Below are positions 8,290-17,104 of a stretch of 64,000 nucleotides of DNA, one piece after another. Origin of the DNA: Bacteroidales bacterium UBA6401 (GTDB taxonomy: Bacteria > Bacteroidota > Bacteroidia > Bacteroidales > UBA932); NCBI GenBank assembly GCA_002438635.1, contig DJPX01000011.1:1-64000 (forward strand), written 5' to 3'. The position numbers and the translations under genes are program-made. The number at the start of each line of letters is the position of its first letter. Positions within the stretch are counted from its first letter, which is position 1. The notes under the pieces were generated by a model, which worked only from the letters and a program-made list of their open reading frames with translations, was not told the origin of the DNA and searched no databases.

Positions 8290-8814
8290 TTAGTTTTTAA
8301 ATATGTCGTTTGGCGCTACCCTTGGGGCCAATATGAGCGATAAAATCCAACCATATAAGAAGCAATAAACTAATTGCCCTATCATCTGTATGCTAGGCAT
8401 GTTTTGCTCCATACTCTGCATAATAGCAAGGGAATTCGAGTCTAGACCAGACTGTAAGGAAGCATATATGCTGTCCATTGCGGTAGTGATAATATCGGGA
8501 AATATATATTTGTATGTACAGTAGGACACAATGGCGGTTATTATGGCAGAGAATAAGGCAATCAATGTTCCATATTTGATGAGTTCCTTTTTTTCGACGC
8601 CCTCGTATGACGACTTTAGTTTAGTCATACAATATTTCATAAGCAGTATACATCCTACAATTTTGCCAATTTGTAGGATGTAATTTATAATGCCACCTAC
8701 GCTGGTATTTGCAAGTAGGCAAGTTATTAGAATGTAGCCTCCTGATATTAAACCAAAAAGAAGTGCCGCTTTACTTGATTCCGAACGGATGATTTTGCTA
8801 TTTATAGTTTCCAT
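8290..8814 (-). CDS. DUF4199-family membrane protein
   Basis: A 174-residue protein with four predicted membrane helices (about residues 16-33, 42-62, 80-102 and 143-165). It fits DUF4199, a family common in Bacteroidetes and usually placed directly before a family 2 glycosyltransferase, as here. The function is unknown; the context suggests an accessory or flippase-like role for the polyprenyl-linked sugar made by its neighbour. Its -7 box is at 8822-8829. Confidence 0.75.
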   Translation of the reverse strand: METINSKIIRSESSKAALLFGLISGGYILITCLLANTSVGGIINYILQIGKIVGCILLMKYCMTKLKSSYEGVEKKELIKYGTLIALFSAIITAIVSYCTYKYIFPDIITTAMDSIYASLQSGLDSNSLAIMQSMEQNMPSIQMIGQLVYCFLYGWILSLILAPRVAPNDIFKN

Positions 8815-8821
8815 ATATGTG

Positions 8822-8829
8822 CAAAGATA
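8822..8829 (-). promoter_or_regulatory. -7 box for the DUF4199/glycosyltransferase operon
   Basis: On the minus strand it reads TATCTTTG, a full TAnnTTTG match, 7 bases before the start codon at 8814. The message is therefore probably leaderless. I found no clear -33 element. Confidence 0.5.
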
Positions 8830-8842
8830 GAAAATTTTTGAT

Positions 8843-8850
8843 TATATTTG
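8843..8850 (+). promoter_or_regulatory. -7 box for the thrS operon
   Basis: TATATTTG matches TAnnTTTG and lies 21 bases before the thrS ATG at 8872. The -33 element is weak. The leader is very short, so no tRNA- or protein-sensing leader structure of the E. coli thrS or Firmicutes T-box type can fit. Confidence 0.5.
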
Positions 8851-8871
8851 TAGGCTTTATAAACATAAGAT

Positions 8872-10659
8872 ATGGTAACTATAGCATTTACAGATGGAAC
8901 TATTCGTCCATGGGACGATGACGAAGCAAAAAAAATCTTTTGGCATTCGTCCGCACACCTTATGGCAGAGGCTCTAGAAGCGTTGTATCCAGGCGTTAAG
9001 TTCGGCGTGGGTCCCGCTGTAGAGACTGGATTCTACTATGATGTGGATTTCGGTGGACAGCAAATCAGCGATGCTGACTTGAAAAAGATAGAAGATAAGA
9101 TGTTGGAATTGGCCAAGACAAAAGAAATATTTGAAAAAATAGATGTCTCTAAGGCCGATGCGTTGAAATATTTCCAGGAGAAAGGGGATCCGTACAAGTG
9201 CGAGCTGATAGAAGGATTGCAGGATGGCACCATTACTTTCTATAAGAATGGTAACTTCACGGATCTATGTCGCGGACCTCATATCAAGCATGTGGATGAT
9301 ATAAAAGCGGTGAAGCTTACTTCTATCGCCGGGGCTTACTGGAAAGGAGATCAGAATCGTCAGCAACTCACGCGTATATACGGTGTGTCCTTCCCTAGAA
9401 AGAGCATGCTTGAGGATTATTTGAAACTTGTCGAAGAGGCTAAAAAGCGTGACCATCGTAAGATAGGAAAAGAGATGGAGTTGTTCACTTTTTCCACCCG
9501 TGTAGGTTTGGGCCTTCCGATGTGGCTTCCTCGTGGTGCTCAGATGCGTTATACTTTGGAGCAGTTCCTTCGTAAAAAACAACAGGAGTTAGGGTATCTT
9601 CCGGTTGTCACACCTCACATTGGTGCTAAGGAGCTTTATGTGACATCAGGCCATTATGCCAAGTATGGTAAGGACTCTTTCCAGCCGATCCATACCCCGC
9701 AGGAAGGTGAGGAATATATGTTAAAGCCTATGAATTGTCCACATCATTGCGAGATATATCGTAGTTCTCCGCGATCTTATAAGGATCTTCCTCTTAGATT
9801 TGCAGAATTCGGTACTGTATATCGTTACGAGCAAAGTGGTGAACTTCACGGACTTACAAGGGTACGTGGGTTTACTCAGGATGATGCGCATCTTTTCTGT
9901 CGTCCGGATCAGTTGCAAGAGGAATTTGAGAAAGTTATCGATTTGATACTTTATGTATTTAAGACATTGAAGATGAATGAATACATGGCTCAAATATCTT
10001 TGCGAGATCCTAATAACAAGACTAAATATATAGGAAGTGATGAGAATTGGGCCAAGGCAGAAGGCGCTATTATAGAGGCTGCGCGTAAGAAGGGACTTAA
10101 GACTGTAGTGGAATATGGTGAGGCTGCTTTCTATGGGCCAAAGCTTGACTTTATGGTTAAGGATGCCATAGGACGTCGCTGGCAATTAGGCACTATCCAA
10201 GTGGATTATAATCTTCCAGAGCGTTTTGATCTTGATTATGTTGATGCCGATGGACAGAAACAGAGACCTGTTATGATACACCGCGCACCATTCGGATCTA
10301 TTGAAAGATTTACGGCTGTTGTTCTTGAACATACCGCTGGGCATCTTCCTATTTGGCTGGCTCCGGATCAAGTGAAGATTCTTCCTGTCAGTGAGAAATT
10401 TGCCGATTATGCAGAAAAAGTTTGTAATTTGTTGAAAAATTCCGAAATTCGCGCTTCCATTGACGCGCGCAACGAAACCTTAGGTAAACGAATTAGAGAT
10501 ATAGCTGCTTTAAGGGTTCCAGTGCTTGCGATAGTGGGCGAGAAAGAAGCATCTGAAGGCACAGTCTCCGTAAGAAGAGAAGGTGTAGATCAGGGCTCTA
10601 TGAGTGCAGAACAATTTGTTGAATATATAAAATCAGCAGTAGCTGAAGAATTAGCTTAA
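8872..10659 (+). CDS. thrS: Threonyl-tRNA synthetase lacking the TGS domain
   Basis: Charges tRNA-Thr. The editing domain (HSSAHLMAEALEALYPGVKF near residue 25; CRGPHI near 133) and class II catalytic core are complete: MWLPRGAQMRY (about 217), KPMNCPHHCEIY (about 285), RYEQSGELHGLTRVRGFTQD (about 320), and the anticodon-binding domain from about 490. At 595 residues it is about 50 shorter than usual. The first residues MVTIAFTDGTIR look like the first strand of the N-terminal TGS domain, but then run straight into WDDDEAKKIFWHSS, which normally begins the editing domain. Only 57 bases separate it from the divergent gene, so no missed upstream start can restore the domain. First gene of a thrS-infC-rpmI-rplT operon. 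Confidence 0.93.
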   Translation: MVTIAFTDGTIRPWDDDEAKKIFWHSSAHLMAEALEALYPGVKFGVGPAVETGFYYDVDFGGQQISDADLKKIEDKMLELAKTKEIFEKIDVSKADALKYFQEKGDPYKCELIEGLQDGTITFYKNGNFTDLCRGPHIKHVDDIKAVKLTSIAGAYWKGDQNRQQLTRIYGVSFPRKSMLEDYLKLVEEAKKRDHRKIGKEMELFTFSTRVGLGLPMWLPRGAQMRYTLEQFLRKKQQELGYLPVVTPHIGAKELYVTSGHYAKYGKDSFQPIHTPQEGEEYMLKPMNCPHHCEIYRSSPRSYKDLPLRFAEFGTVYRYEQSGELHGLTRVRGFTQDDAHLFCRPDQLQEEFEKVIDLILYVFKTLKMNEYMAQISLRDPNNKTKYIGSDENWAKAEGAIIEAARKKGLKTVVEYGEAAFYGPKLDFMVKDAIGRRWQLGTIQVDYNLPERFDLDYVDADGQKQRPVMIHRAPFGSIERFTAVVLEHTAGHLPIWLAPDQVKILPVSEKFADYAEKVCNLLKNSEIRASIDARNETLGKRIRDIAALRVPVLAIVGEKEASEGTVSVRREGVDQGSMSAEQFVEYIKSAVAEELA

Positions 10660-11252
10660 TGCCAGGACCTTACAGACCAAAGCCTGCCGCGCCGCGTCCT
10701 CAGAACGGACGAAAGCCGGATGCCCGTCAGCAGAAAGACGAGTTCGAACTTCGAATCAATGAGGCTATAACAGCCCCACAAGTTCGTTTGGTAGGAGATA
10801 ACATACCTGAACCGGGTGTTTATCCTTTATCAAAGGCTATTAGATTAGCAGATGACCTTGAATTAGACCTAGTAGAAATTAGTGCGAAGGCGGATCCTCC
10901 TGTGTGCAGGATTATGGATTACGAAAAGTACATCTATCAGCAAAAGAAAAAGGCGAAGGAGATGAAATCGAATTCGACGAAGATTGTGGTGAAAGAAATA
11001 CGATTCGGCCCTAACACGGATGAGCATGATTTTCAATTCAAGCTTAAACATGCGCAGGAGTTCCTTCAGGAAGGTTCAAAGGTTAAAGCTACCATCTTTT
11101 TCCGCGGTCGTTCGATAATGTTTGCGGATCAGGGTGAGAAACAGTTGCTACGTTTTGCCGTAGAACTTGAAGATTATGGAAGAGCTGAGAATATGCCGGT
11201 ATTGGAAGGGAAGAGGATGACGATGATGATAGCTCCATTAAAGAAAAAGTAG
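10659..11252 (+). CDS. infC: Translation initiation factor IF-3
   Basis: Binds the 30S subunit and checks initiator tRNA and start codon choice. The N-domain carries LRINEAITAPQVRLV (about residue 31) and the linker and C-domain carry KEIRFGPNTDEHDFQFKLKH (about 108) and IFFRGRSIMF (about 145). A basic, proline-rich 30-residue N-terminal extension precedes the usual start. The ATG at 10659 shares its A with the thrS stop (TAATG), so translation is coupled. Unlike many species, the start codon is ATG and not the rare AUU used for self-control. Confidence 0.95.
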   Translation: MPGPYRPKPAAPRPQNGRKPDARQQKDEFELRINEAITAPQVRLVGDNIPEPGVYPLSKAIRLADDLELDLVEISAKADPPVCRIMDYEKYIYQQKKKAKEMKSNSTKIVVKEIRFGPNTDEHDFQFKLKHAQEFLQEGSKVKATIFFRGRSIMFADQGEKQLLRFAVELEDYGRAENMPVLEGKRMTMMIAPLKKK

Positions 11253-11306
11253 ACCGCTTTTGCGGATATTATTTATAAATTATTATTAATTAAACATTTT
11301 AACACA

Positions 11307-11501
11307 ATGGCAAAGCTTAAAACGAACCCCGGTGCCAAAAAGCGCTTTACGCTTACCGGGTCGGGTAAAATCAAGAGGAAGCATGCTTACCACAGCCACA
11401 TCCTCACAAAGAAGACCAAAAAGCAAAAGAGAAATCTTGATCATTTCGCAATCATCGAATCTGCGGATATCAAGAGGGTGAAAGAAATGTTGGTTCTCTA
11501 A
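11307..11501 (+). CDS. rpmI: Ribosomal protein L35
   Basis: A 64-residue basic large-subunit protein beginning MAKLKTNPGAKKRF with the internal signature HILTKKTKKQKRNL, both typical of L35. It lies between infC and rplT in the classical order, 54 bases after infC; that AT-rich gap may hold a ribosome binding region but I see no clear structured leader. Confidence 0.96.
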   Translation: MAKLKTNPGAKKRFTLTGSGKIKRKHAYHSHILTKKTKKQKRNLDHFAIIESADIKRVKEMLVL

Positions 11502-11513
11502 AAGTATTAAATT

Positions 11514-11858
11514 ATGCCAAGATCAGTCAATTCAGTAGCCTCAAGGGCTCGCCGCAAGAAGATTCTTAAGAGAACACGCGGTAATTTCCTCGCTAGAAGG
11601 AACGTTTGGACGGTAGCAAAAAACACTTATGAAAAAGGGCTTACCTATGCTTACCGTGATCGTAGAGCAAAGAAGCGTAATTTCCGCGCTCTTTGGATTC
11701 AAAGAATTAATGCCGCTGCTCGTCAGTATGGCATGACGTATTCTCAGTTTATGGGTTCTCTTGCTAAGAACAATATCGGACTTAACCGTAAGGTTCTTGC
11801 AGACTTAGCCATGAACAATCCTCAGGCTTTCGAAGCAATCGTCAAATCAGTTAAATAG
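11514..11858 (+). CDS. rplT: Ribosomal protein L20
   Basis: A 114-residue large-subunit assembly protein, with MPRSVNSVASRARRKKILK at the start and GNFLARRNVWTVAKN following, both hallmarks of L20. In other bacteria L20 represses its own operon by binding mRNA. Whether that occurs here is not visible in the 12-base gap to rpmI. Confidence 0.96.
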   Translation: MPRSVNSVASRARRKKILKRTRGNFLARRNVWTVAKNTYEKGLTYAYRDRRAKKRNFRALWIQRINAAARQYGMTYSQFMGSLAKNNIGLNRKVLADLAMNNPQAFEAIVKSVK

Positions 11859-11866
11859 TTACAGCC

Positions 11867-13012
11867 GTGAAGTTGAAGGAATTACTCCATAATAGATGGA
11901 CAAAGTTCAGTTTTTGGGCTTTGCTATATGTGTTATGGGTGATTTGGCTTGAGAATTATTGGTTCCTTCTAGGCCTAGGGGTGATATTTGATATATTTAT
12001 CACCAAAAAGGTACATTGGAACTTTTGGAAAAAAAGGTATAAAGAAGGTGAAAAACATTCGGTGTGGAATGATTGGCTTGATGCCATTATTTTTGCCGTG
12101 ATAGTAGTAACCTTTATTAATACTTTCTGGTTTCAGGCTTTTAAGATTCCTACTTCTTCAATGGAGAACACTCTATACACTGGAGATCATCTTTTCGTCA
12201 GCAAATTGACATACGGCCCGAAGTTGCCTCAGACACCGCTTACGGTTCCGTTTACGCATAATGTTCTGTTAGGTAAGGAATCCTATTCTAAACTTATACA
12301 AAACAAGTATCGTAGATTGAAGGGCTTAAGAAGTGTTGAAAGAGGTGACATAGTGGTTTTTGGGTTCCCTAATGGCGACACCGTTCTTAGAAAGGCTCCT
12401 GCAGAGGACTATTATGCTCTTTGCCGGTTTTATGGAAAGAAGAAGGTGGTTTCTACATTAGGACCTGTAATAGCAAGACCAGAAGACAAGGTCGACCATT
12501 ATGTGAAAAGGTGCGTTGCAGTTGCAGGTGATACCATACAGGTAAAAGAGGGTATGGTATGGGTAAACGGAGAAAAGCAAACAGTATATCATGGTGTTCA
12601 GTTTTCTTCTAAAATGGAAGAGACACAGCGTGACTATCGTGAAATTTTTCCTTTTTCAAAGAATTATTCTTGGAGCAGAGACGAATTCGGCCCTCTATGG
12701 GTTCCTAAAAAAGGAGTAAGGGTGGAGTTGAATTCCGATAATCTTCCGCTATACGAAAGGATTATCAGTGTTTACGAGCATTCATCAGTGAAGGATGCTC
12801 TGGCTGCAGGAGAGTATACTTTTAAACAGGATTACTACTTTATGATGGGCGATAACAGACACAATTCCTTGGATTCAAGGTATTGGGGTTTTGTACCGGA
12901 GGACCATATAGTGGGAAGACCGGTGCTAATATGGCTCTCGACAGATCCTTCTAAAAAATTTCCACAAAATATAAGATGGAATCGTTTTTTGAAGGTGGTA
13001 AAAGATTATTAA
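11867..13012 (+). CDS. lepB: Signal peptidase I
   Basis: Cleaves signal peptides from exported proteins at the periplasmic face of the inner membrane. Two to three hydrophobic segments occupy residues 12-45 and 72-92. The catalytic Ser is in KIPTSSMENTLYTGD (about residue 97) and the Lys region in KRCVAVAGDTI (about 208); the C-terminal box MGDNRHNSLDSRYWG is near 327. The start codon is GTG at 11867, 8 bases after the rplT stop. At 381 residues it has a longer insertion between the Ser and Lys boxes than E. coli LepB, as is common in Bacteroidetes. It is probably co-transcribed with the ribosomal genes upstream. Confidence 0.92.
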   Translation: MKLKELLHNRWTKFSFWALLYVLWVIWLENYWFLLGLGVIFDIFITKKVHWNFWKKRYKEGEKHSVWNDWLDAIIFAVIVVTFINTFWFQAFKIPTSSMENTLYTGDHLFVSKLTYGPKLPQTPLTVPFTHNVLLGKESYSKLIQNKYRRLKGLRSVERGDIVVFGFPNGDTVLRKAPAEDYYALCRFYGKKKVVSTLGPVIARPEDKVDHYVKRCVAVAGDTIQVKEGMVWVNGEKQTVYHGVQFSSKMEETQRDYREIFPFSKNYSWSRDEFGPLWVPKKGVRVELNSDNLPLYERIISVYEHSSVKDALAAGEYTFKQDYYFMMGDNRHNSLDSRYWGFVPEDHIVGRPVLIWLSTDPSKKFPQNIRWNRFLKVVKDY

Positions 13013-13031
13013 TAAATAAAAAACAATAATT

Positions 13032-13274
13032 ATGGCAAAGGTTTGTCAAATAACTGGCAGAAAGAGAATGAAAGGCAACAATGTCGCACATTCTAAATTG
13101 CGTACCAAGCGCGACTTTTCCGTCAACCTCAAGAACAAACGTTTTTGGAGTGAAGAGGAGAATCGATTCATAACTTTGAAAGTTTCTTGTAAAGGTATGA
13201 GAATCATTGAGAAAAATGGCTTAGACGCCACAATCCGTGAAGCTCAGAAAAAAGGATATGTTAACCTTGTTTAA
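13032..13274 (+). CDS. rpmB: Ribosomal protein L28
   Basis: An 80-residue large-subunit protein that starts MAKVCQITGRKRMKGNNVAH and contains RTKRDFSVNLKNKRFW, typical of L28. It is the non-zinc form, lacking paired CxxC motifs. It opens a conserved Bacteroidetes set rpmB-rpmG-DUF4295. Confidence 0.96.
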   Translation: MAKVCQITGRKRMKGNNVAHSKLRTKRDFSVNLKNKRFWSEEENRFITLKVSCKGMRIIEKNGLDATIREAQKKGYVNLV

Positions 13275-13285
13275 ATTTTGAGATT

Positions 13286-13474
13286 ATGGCAAAAAAAGCA
13301 AAAGGCAACAGGGTGCAAGTCATCCTTGAGTGCACAGAACAAAAGGCAAGTGGAGTACCGGGAATTTCTCGTTATGTAACCACGAAAAATAAGAAAAATA
13401 CTACAGAACGCCTTGAAAGAAGGAAGTATAATCCTTTCCTTAAGAGGGTAACTGTACATCGTGAAATCAAATAA
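13286..13474 (+). CDS. rpmG: Ribosomal protein L33
   Basis: A 62-residue large-subunit protein with VQVILECTEQKASGVPG and NTTERLERRKYNPFLKR, the L33 signature. It has only one Cys, so it is the zinc-independent form. It lies 11 bases after rpmB. Confidence 0.95.
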   Translation: MAKKAKGNRVQVILECTEQKASGVPGISRYVTTKNKKNTTERLERRKYNPFLKRVTVHREIK

Positions 13475-13493
13475 TTTCTGGAGGATTTAGAAT

Positions 13494-13652
13494 ATGGCAA
13501 AGAAAGCCGTCGCAACATTCGCAGCTAAAGCCGGCGCTAAGAGCATGGTTAAATGCATTCGCATGGAGAAGTCTCCTAAGACAGGGGCTTATGTATTCAC
13601 AGAGTCTTTGATGGAGGAAGCTCAGGCTAAGGAAATGTTCGCAAAGAAGTAA
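13494..13652 (+). CDS. DUF4295 small basic protein
   Basis: A 52-residue Lys/Ala-rich protein beginning MAKKAVATFAAKAGAKSMVK and ending EMFAKK. A GGAGG ribosome binding site lies 8 bases before the ATG. DUF4295 is specific to Bacteroidetes and is found, as here, directly after rpmG and before ftsY. Its basic composition and position suggest a ribosome-associated protein, but the function is unproven. A strong terminator follows. Confidence 0.88.
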   Translation: MAKKAVATFAAKAGAKSMVKCIRMEKSPKTGAYVFTESLMEEAQAKEMFAKK

Positions 13653-13681
13653 TTTCCTTTTTGTAAAATCTATATTTAAAG

Positions 13682-13708
13682 AAGAGAGTGGGGCCCACTC
13701 TCTTTTTT
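13682..13708 (+). terminator. Terminator after rpmB-rpmG-DUF4295
   Basis: AAGAGAGTGG pairs with CACTCTCTT across a GC-rich centre, followed directly by TTTTT. It is a classical intrinsic terminator ending the ribosomal protein transcript before ftsY. Confidence 0.85.
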
Positions 13709-13735
13709 GCATATTTATAATGCAGATTTTTTCAT

Positions 13736-13743
13736 TATATTTG
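13736..13743 (+). promoter_or_regulatory. -7 box for the ftsY-pheT operon
   Basis: TATATTTG matches TAnnTTTG and ends 6 bases before the ftsY ATG, so the transcript should be leaderless or nearly so. The only -33 candidate with suitable spacing is TTTA at 13714-13717. Confidence 0.5.
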
Positions 13744-13749
13744 TAGGAT

Positions 13750-14631
13750 ATGGCAGTTAGTTTTTTTCAGCGATTAAGTAGAGCTATTGTTGGCAAGTCT
13801 AGGGTGGATGATAACACTTTGGATGCTATAGAGGAGGCTCTTATAGAGTCGGATATGGGTGTTGATACCACTTTGAAAGTAATAGATGAACTTGAAGATA
13901 GGGTGTCGCATGATAAATTCATGACAAAGGTTGAACTTTTTCAAATGTTGCGTGAGCAGATAGCATCTTTGATGAATTTGCCGACTCCCAGCGTGTCCGA
14001 TGTTAAGCCTTATGTCATAATGGTAGTGGGAGTTAATGGTGTTGGAAAGACTACCAGTATAGGGAAATTGGCATACAGATTTAAAAAAGCTGGAAAAAAG
14101 GTTGTTTTAGGAGCCGCAGACACTTTCCGTGCAGCAGCTGTGGATCAACTCACTATTTGGGCAGAGAGGTCTGGCGTTGATATTGTGAAGCAACAAATGG
14201 GCTCTGACCCGGCTGCCGTGGCTTATGACACAGTGCGTTCTGCTGTTGCCAAGAATGCCGATGTAGTTCTTATAGATACTGCCGGACGCTTACATAATAG
14301 GGTGGATCTTATGAATGAACTTACTAAGATTAGGAATTCTATATCTAAAGCTTTGCCTGGAGCTCCATCTGAAGTTATGCTTGTTTTGGATGCAAGTACA
14401 GGGCAGAATGCTTTTCAACAGGCAAAAGAGTTTGCACGGGCTACATCTATATCTTCTTTAATGTTGACCAAGATGGATGGAACAGCGCGTGGAGGAGTGG
14501 CAGTTGGGCTTGTGGACCAGTTCGGAATACCTATTAAATACCTAGGAATGGGAGAAGGGATAGATGACATAAAGGAGTTTGATAAGCAGGAGTTTGTTAA
14601 GACGCTTTTTGAAGAAGATAATTTGAAATAA
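13750..14631 (+). CDS. ftsY: Signal recognition particle receptor FtsY
   Basis: GTPase that docks SRP-bound ribosomes at the membrane. The NG domain carries GVNGVGKTTSIGKLA (about residue 93), DTFRAAAVDQL (about 121), DTAGRLHNRVDLMNEL (about 177) and TKMDGTARGG (about 240). At 293 residues it lacks the long acidic A domain of E. coli FtsY; the short N-terminal helix (VSFFQRLSRAI) probably provides the membrane contact. First gene of an ftsY-pheT-DUF4296-deoC run. Confidence 0.95.
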   Translation: MAVSFFQRLSRAIVGKSRVDDNTLDAIEEALIESDMGVDTTLKVIDELEDRVSHDKFMTKVELFQMLREQIASLMNLPTPSVSDVKPYVIMVVGVNGVGKTTSIGKLAYRFKKAGKKVVLGAADTFRAAAVDQLTIWAERSGVDIVKQQMGSDPAAVAYDTVRSAVAKNADVVLIDTAGRLHNRVDLMNELTKIRNSISKALPGAPSEVMLVLDASTGQNAFQQAKEFARATSISSLMLTKMDGTARGGVAVGLVDQFGIPIKYLGMGEGIDDIKEFDKQEFVKTLFEEDNLK

Positions 14632-14643
14632 AATACTATAGAT

Positions 14644-17097
14644 ATGAAACTCGATTATAATTGGCTTAAAGAGTATATTAAATGTGACTTGACAGCTACA
14701 CAGATAGCAGAAATTATGACATCCATAGGAATAGAAGTGGATGCCGTTGAGGAAACGGAAACTATCGAAGGTGGCCTTAAGAATGTGGTGGTGGCAAAGG
14801 TATTGACATGCGTTCCACATCCCGATTCAGATCACCTGCATATAACAACTGTGGATGATGGTGGAGAAGCCCCACTTCAAGTTGTATGTGGGGCGCCTAA
14901 TGTGGCAGCAGGTCAAAAGGTCCTATTTGCTCGTGTAGGAGCTGTACTTCCGGGCGAATTTAAAATTAAAAAATCGAAGATTCGTGGAGTTGAAAGTTTA
15001 GGTATGATATGCGCAGAGGATGAATTGGGAATAGGAGAAAGTCACGATGGCATTATGGTATTGCCAGAGGACGCGGTGGTGGGAACACCAGCGAAGGAAT
15101 ATTTGCATATTAAAACACAAGCAGTTATAGAGTACGAAATTACTGCCAATCGTGTCGATGCCGCTTCACATTTTGGCGTTGCTCGTGATGTCTATGCCTA
15201 TATGAGGCTACACGGCATCCCATGCGAGCTCGTCCTTCCGAGTGTAGGCGTGGCAGTAAAAAATGCGGATAAGAATGCAGCATCACCTATAGGTGTGGAT
15301 GTGGAAGATATCTCAGGAGCGCCTCGATATATGGGAGTAACAATAGAGGGAATAAAGGTCGCGCCTTCTCCTAAGTGGATGCAGGAGCGCCTTACGGCTA
15401 TAGGATGTCGTCCGATAGATAATGTAGTGGATGTCTCCAATTATGTGTTATTTGAGATAGGACAGCCTCTGCACACCTTTGATGCAGACAAAATTAAAGG
15501 CGGGAAAGTGATTATTCGCCGTGCTTTAGAGGGTGAAAAAATATGCACGCTTGATGGAGTGGAGAGGACCCTGTCTTCAGAAGATATGGTTATTGCCAAT
15601 TCAGATGGTCCTATGTGCATTGCCGGTGTATTTGGCGGAAGTGAAAGTGGAATAAGTGAAAATACTGTTAACCTATTTATAGAGAGTGCTTATTTTGATC
15701 CAGGAAGTATTCGAAAGACAAGTAAGAAGCAGCAGCTTTCCACGGATGCATCTTTTCGTTATGAAAGGGGAGTGGATCCAGCCGCATGCGAATATGCACT
15801 AAAACGTGCAGCTGATTTGGTGGTAGAGTTGGCAGGAGGAAGAATAGTTGGACCTATCATAGATAATTACCCTTCACCGATAAGCCGTAAAAGAATTGAA
15901 TTGGACTATGGACGGATATGTTCGTTTATAGGAAAGGAAATAGGTGATGATAAGATAGATAACATATTGGAGGCTCTCGGATACAAGTTCGAGGAGCGTA
16001 GTGGGAGAAAGGCTGTTGTTTTAGCTCCAAGCTATATGGTGGATGTCTATAGAGAATGTGATGTGGTAGAAGAAATACTCCGTATCTATGGCTACGACAA
16101 TATAGAATTGCCATCACAGATGAGGATGTCTGTTAATGCCACAGCTGCACCGGAGCCGGAAGCTGTAAGGAGTATAATTTCTAATTTCTTGGCGGCTAAT
16201 GGGTTTGTCGAGACTATGAATAATTCTCTCACGAAGGGAGATTACTACAACGGGCTTACCACATATCCGTCGGATCATTGCGTTAAAATACTGAATCCTT
16301 TGAGCCAAGATCTTAATGTTCTTCGTCAGACATTGGTTTTAAATGCTTTAGAGGTTGTCGCATATAATGTCAATCGTCAAATGCCGTACCTGAAAATCTT
16401 CGAATATGGTTCTGTATATCAGAGACTTCCGGAAAAGAACGGCGAGACATTAGAAGGATATGAGGAACATCAGAACTTTTGTCTGGCTATTACCGGTGTC
16501 TCTGAAAAGAACTGGCGTGGAGGTGGTGTTCGGACAGATTATTTTAAACTTAAAGGATATGTTGAGCTGCTATTAAGGCGTTTCGGTGCAGATATTTATC
16601 AGTTGTGGAGTGAGCCGGCACCGGGAGATATTTATTCAGAGGGTATGAGTTTGAAACTGCCGGGTAGTGGGAAGTTATTACTTACTATGGGGCAGGTCAA
16701 CGCATCTTTAGCAAAAAAATTCGGAGTAAAGCAGCCGGTATATGTGGCAGAAATTAATTGGCAGACCCTCTTTGAACTGATAAAGAGGAATAAGGTCGGA
16801 TTCAAGGAGCTGCCACGATTCCCAGAAGTTAGAAGGGATTTGGCTTTGCTTTTAGACGAGCAAGTTACGTATGCCCAGTTAAGAATTTCTGCATTTAAAT
16901 CCGCAAAGAAAATTCTGAAAAATGTATCCTTATTCGATGTTTATCGTGGCGATAAGATACCGCAAGGTAAAAAACAATATGCGTTGAGTTTTACACTTCA
17001 GGATGCTGAGAGAACGCTAACAGATCAGGATGTGGAGAAGGCTATGTCATCTATCTTGAAGTCTTTTCAAAGTGAATTTGGTGCGCAGCTTAGATAG
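14644..17097 (+). CDS. pheT: Phenylalanyl-tRNA synthetase beta subunit
   Basis: The structural and editing subunit of the PheRS heterotetramer. In order: an N-terminal OB-type tRNA-binding domain with PHPDSDHLHITTVDDGG (about residue 58) and KIKKSKIRGVESLGMICAEDELG (about 110), the B3/B4 editing domain, the B5 domain, the catalytic-like core and the C-terminal FDX-ACB anticodon-binding domain (LPRFPEVRRDLALLLDE, about residue 724). The 817-residue length is normal. The alpha subunit gene pheS is not next to it and not in this window, as in other Bacteroidetes. Confidence 0.95.
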   Translation: MKLDYNWLKEYIKCDLTATQIAEIMTSIGIEVDAVEETETIEGGLKNVVVAKVLTCVPHPDSDHLHITTVDDGGEAPLQVVCGAPNVAAGQKVLFARVGAVLPGEFKIKKSKIRGVESLGMICAEDELGIGESHDGIMVLPEDAVVGTPAKEYLHIKTQAVIEYEITANRVDAASHFGVARDVYAYMRLHGIPCELVLPSVGVAVKNADKNAASPIGVDVEDISGAPRYMGVTIEGIKVAPSPKWMQERLTAIGCRPIDNVVDVSNYVLFEIGQPLHTFDADKIKGGKVIIRRALEGEKICTLDGVERTLSSEDMVIANSDGPMCIAGVFGGSESGISENTVNLFIESAYFDPGSIRKTSKKQQLSTDASFRYERGVDPAACEYALKRAADLVVELAGGRIVGPIIDNYPSPISRKRIELDYGRICSFIGKEIGDDKIDNILEALGYKFEERSGRKAVVLAPSYMVDVYRECDVVEEILRIYGYDNIELPSQMRMSVNATAAPEPEAVRSIISNFLAANGFVETMNNSLTKGDYYNGLTTYPSDHCVKILNPLSQDLNVLRQTLVLNALEVVAYNVNRQMPYLKIFEYGSVYQRLPEKNGETLEGYEEHQNFCLAITGVSEKNWRGGGVRTDYFKLKGYVELLLRRFGADIYQLWSEPAPGDIYSEGMSLKLPGSGKLLLTMGQVNASLAKKFGVKQPVYVAEINWQTLFELIKRNKVGFKELPRFPEVRRDLALLLDEQVTYAQLRISAFKSAKKILKNVSLFDVYRGDKIPQGKKQYALSFTLQDAERTLTDQDVEKAMSSILKSFQSEFGAQLR

Positions 17098-17104
17098 TAT
17101 ATAG

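Noticed and set aside
8872..8910. thrS start misplacement as the reason for the missing TGS domain
   Set aside because: The upstream gap is only 57 bases to a divergent gene and contains the promoters, so no extension of about 50 residues fits.
9721..10185. A 154-codon minus-strand reading frame
   Set aside because: Antisense to the thrS catalytic core; the conserved thrS codons explain the open frame.
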